This document shows positions 6,334-7,056 of a DNA stretch of 7,056 nucleotides, piece after piece. The stretch is from an uncultured Parabacteroides sp. (GTDB taxonomy: Bacteria; Bacteroidota; Bacteroidia; Bacteroidales; Tannerellaceae): positions 1 to 7,056 of the forward strand of contig CAMTPG010000138.1 of NCBI GenBank assembly GCA_947074335.1, given 5' to 3'. Positions within the stretch are counted from its first letter, which is position 1. Every line of letters starts with the position of its first letter. Both the position numbers and the translations under genes were made by a program. The notes under the pieces are model-generated. The model worked only from the letters and a program-made list of their open reading frames with translations. It was not told where the DNA came from and did not search any database.

Positions 6334-6409
6334 GTAGCCCATAGGGGAATCGAACCCCTCTTTCAAGAATGAAAATCTTGCGTCCTAACCGATAGACGAA
6401 TGGGCCATC
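6334..6409. repeat. Direct repeat, copy 2 (tRNA-Glu plus flanking bases)
   Basis: Second copy of the 76-base direct repeat at 5898-5973, 436 bases away. Recombination between the copies would delete one tRNA-Glu together with rpsT. Confidence 0.9.
6335..6406 (-). tRNA. tRNA-Glu (anticodon UUC), upstream copy
   Basis: 72-base cloverleaf identical over its whole length to the copy at 5899-5970: the same acceptor, D, anticodon (TTC) and T arms, and A discriminator. CCA is not encoded here either (following bases CAA). It is the first mature product of the unit, roughly 57 bases after the predicted transcription start, with rpsT beginning 41 bases downstream. Confidence 0.96.
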
Positions 6410-6469
6410 ATGTCAAAGTTCTCTATAAACTTCCGCTTTCGGTGTGTATCGTTTTCCCGATTGCGAGTG

Positions 6470-6501
6470 CAAAGATAGAAGTTGTTTCCAAACTGACAAA
6501 A
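6470..6501 (-). promoter_or_regulatory. Bacteroides-type promoter for the tRNA-Glu / rpsT / tRNA-Glu unit
   Basis: The minus strand has TTTTG (6501-6497), a 19-base spacer and TATCTTTG (6477-6470). This matches the Bacteroides -33 (TTTG/TTG) and -7 (TAnnTTTG) consensus with normal spacing. Transcription would start near 6463, about 57 bases before the first tRNA-Glu. It lies after the stop of the DUF2721 gene, in the only sizeable gap upstream of the unit. Confidence 0.75.
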
Positions 6502-6542
6502 TATTCCGACGTGAAATTTGCCATAAAACATAATTTTAACTT

Positions 6543-6938
6543 CTATTTAGAACTCAAATCCTCCAGATGAATCTCGAGTGCTTTCACCGAAATATTTATC
6601 TCCCAGATACATACACCCAGTGATGCTGCCAGAAGCACCAGTCCGATGCCAAAAATCCAGGCTGCAATCAATTGCCAGGAGATATAAATGAAAAACATGG
6701 AGATCACACAAAAGAACAAACTGAATACACCCAGAATCTGCATGGCCTGAATCAGGTACAACCGCTTACGCAAATTCCGGATCTGCGCCAGCTCCTTCGG
6801 ATTGCGGTCGATTTCGGCCTTCTCTTTTAATGTACGCACGAGCGAAGCATACGAGATAAACCGATTGGTATAGGCCAGCAAAATCAGCGAAACAGCCGAA
6901 AAAAGCAATGAAGGCGTAGTAAGAGTAAGTTCCTGCAT
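6543..6938 (-). CDS. DUF2721 family small membrane protein
   Basis: 131-residue protein of no known function, placed in DUF2721 by its N-terminal LTLTTPSLLFSAVSLILLAY and the conserved IRNLRKRLxLIQ segment. Three hydrophobic segments are visible, at about 8-27, 61-87 and 89-113. A charged stretch of about 30 residues between the first two (RTLKEKAEIDRNP, then RNLRKRL) is probably a cytoplasmic loop. The short charged C-terminus ends in LEDLSSK. It should be an inner-membrane protein. I chose the ATG at 6938 because the family N-terminus follows immediately; a TTG three codons earlier (6947) would only add MCL. It is on the same strand as the genes below it, but a strong promoter between suggests separate transcription. 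No terminator is seen after its stop. The family assignment is from memory of the motif, and no function is claimed. Confidence 0.85.
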   Translation of the reverse strand: MQELTLTTPSLLFSAVSLILLAYTNRFISYASLVRTLKEKAEIDRNPKELAQIRNLRKRLYLIQAMQILGVFSLFFCVISMFFIYISWQLIAAWIFGIGLVLLAASLGVCIWEINISVKALEIHLEDLSSK

Positions 6939-6984
6939 AAGGCACAACGCTTTAATGATTGGGATATAAAACAGTTAATCACCG

Positions 6985-6992
6985 CAAAGGTC
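6985..6992 (-). promoter_or_regulatory. Weak candidate -7 box upstream of the DUF2721 gene
   Basis: The minus strand reads GACCTTTG, matching the TAnnTTTG consensus except for the first T, about 47 bases upstream of the ATG. No convincing -33 TTTG is found at 19-21 bases. Nothing else is recognisable in 6939-7056, so the gene could equally be transcribed from beyond the window. Confidence 0.25.
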
Positions 6993-7056
6993 GACATTTT
7001 TATCGGGATAACCGGAAATTTCTGATTTTTTAGTATTTAAAGAGCCGGAAAAACAG

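Noticed and set aside
5898..6409. tRNA-Glu direct repeats as attachment sites of an integrated element
   Set aside because: The enclosed 360 bases contain only rpsT and no integrase, and both tRNAs are full-length genes rather than one gene plus a 3' fragment.
6415..6422. GAACTTTG on the minus strand, 8 bases before the first tRNA-Glu, as a second -7 box
   Set aside because: It lacks the leading T and any upstream TTTG at the usual spacing, while a far better promoter is at 6470-6501.
6939..6947. TTG start for the DUF2721 gene at 6947
   Set aside because: The family N-terminus begins right after the ATG at 6938, and the TTG adds only three residues.
7012..7051. CCGGAAA repeated at 7012-7018 and 7045-7051
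   Set aside because: Seven bases repeated twice in a short A/T-rich stretch is within chance, and no pairing or operator symmetry accompanies it.
1..7056. Defence system, CRISPR array, mobile element or wholly new system
   Set aside because: All frames with real coding character are accounted for by housekeeping or peptide-processing genes; no repeats-spacers, transposase or inverted terminal repeats were seen.

Overview
The window comes from a Bacteroidota genome, most likely a member of the order Bacteroidales (Parabacteroides/Tannerella-like at a guess; the genus cannot be fixed by eye). Three things point there: a short-form 651-residue GyrB with typical Bacteroidales wording, promoter boxes of the Bacteroides type (TTTG about 19 bases upstream of TAnnTTTG) instead of sigma70 boxes, and A/T-rich translation starts with little or no Shine-Dalgarno sequence. 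Every gene I can support lies on the minus strand, so transcription runs from right to left.

Reading in the direction of transcription, the right end holds a small three-helix membrane protein of the DUF2721 family (6543-6938). A good promoter (6470-6501) follows, and then an RNA/ribosomal-protein unit: tRNA-Glu(UUC), rpsT (ribosomal protein S20), and a second, identical tRNA-Glu(UUC). This unit ends at a strong intrinsic terminator (5859-5895). Next is gyrB (3779-5734), with its own candidate promoter at about 5786-5793. A hairpin without a U-tract (3749-3769) separates gyrB from a tightly packed three-gene peptide-processing cluster.

That cluster begins with a 591-residue fusion of a class I glutamine-amidotransferase-like gamma-glutamyl hydrolase (peptidase C26/PuuD type) and an M19 membrane-dipeptidase-type zinc dipeptidase. 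It has no export signal. 19 bases later comes a second, exported M19 dipeptidase that is a close paralogue of the fusion's C-terminal half. 10 bases after that comes an M28-fold lipoprotein that looks like the glutaminyl cyclases of Porphyromonas/Tannerella; it is cut off by the left window edge after 271 residues. Together the three proteins suggest a set that works on glutamyl and N-terminal peptide chemistry: gamma-glutamyl cleavage plus dipeptide hydrolysis inside the cell, dipeptide hydrolysis in the periplasm, and N-terminal pyroglutamate formation in the envelope. The shared role is inference; the domain assignments and catalytic residues are read directly.

There is no gene-free stretch over 300 bases. 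The largest gaps are 5735-5898 (gyrB leader and upstream terminator), 6407-6542 (promoter and tRNA leader) and 6939-7056 (only a weak promoter candidate). I see no mobile element, CRISPR array, prophage or defence system. The most unusual items are the C26-M19 fusion beside its paralogue, and the tRNA-Glu / rpsT / tRNA-Glu sandwich.
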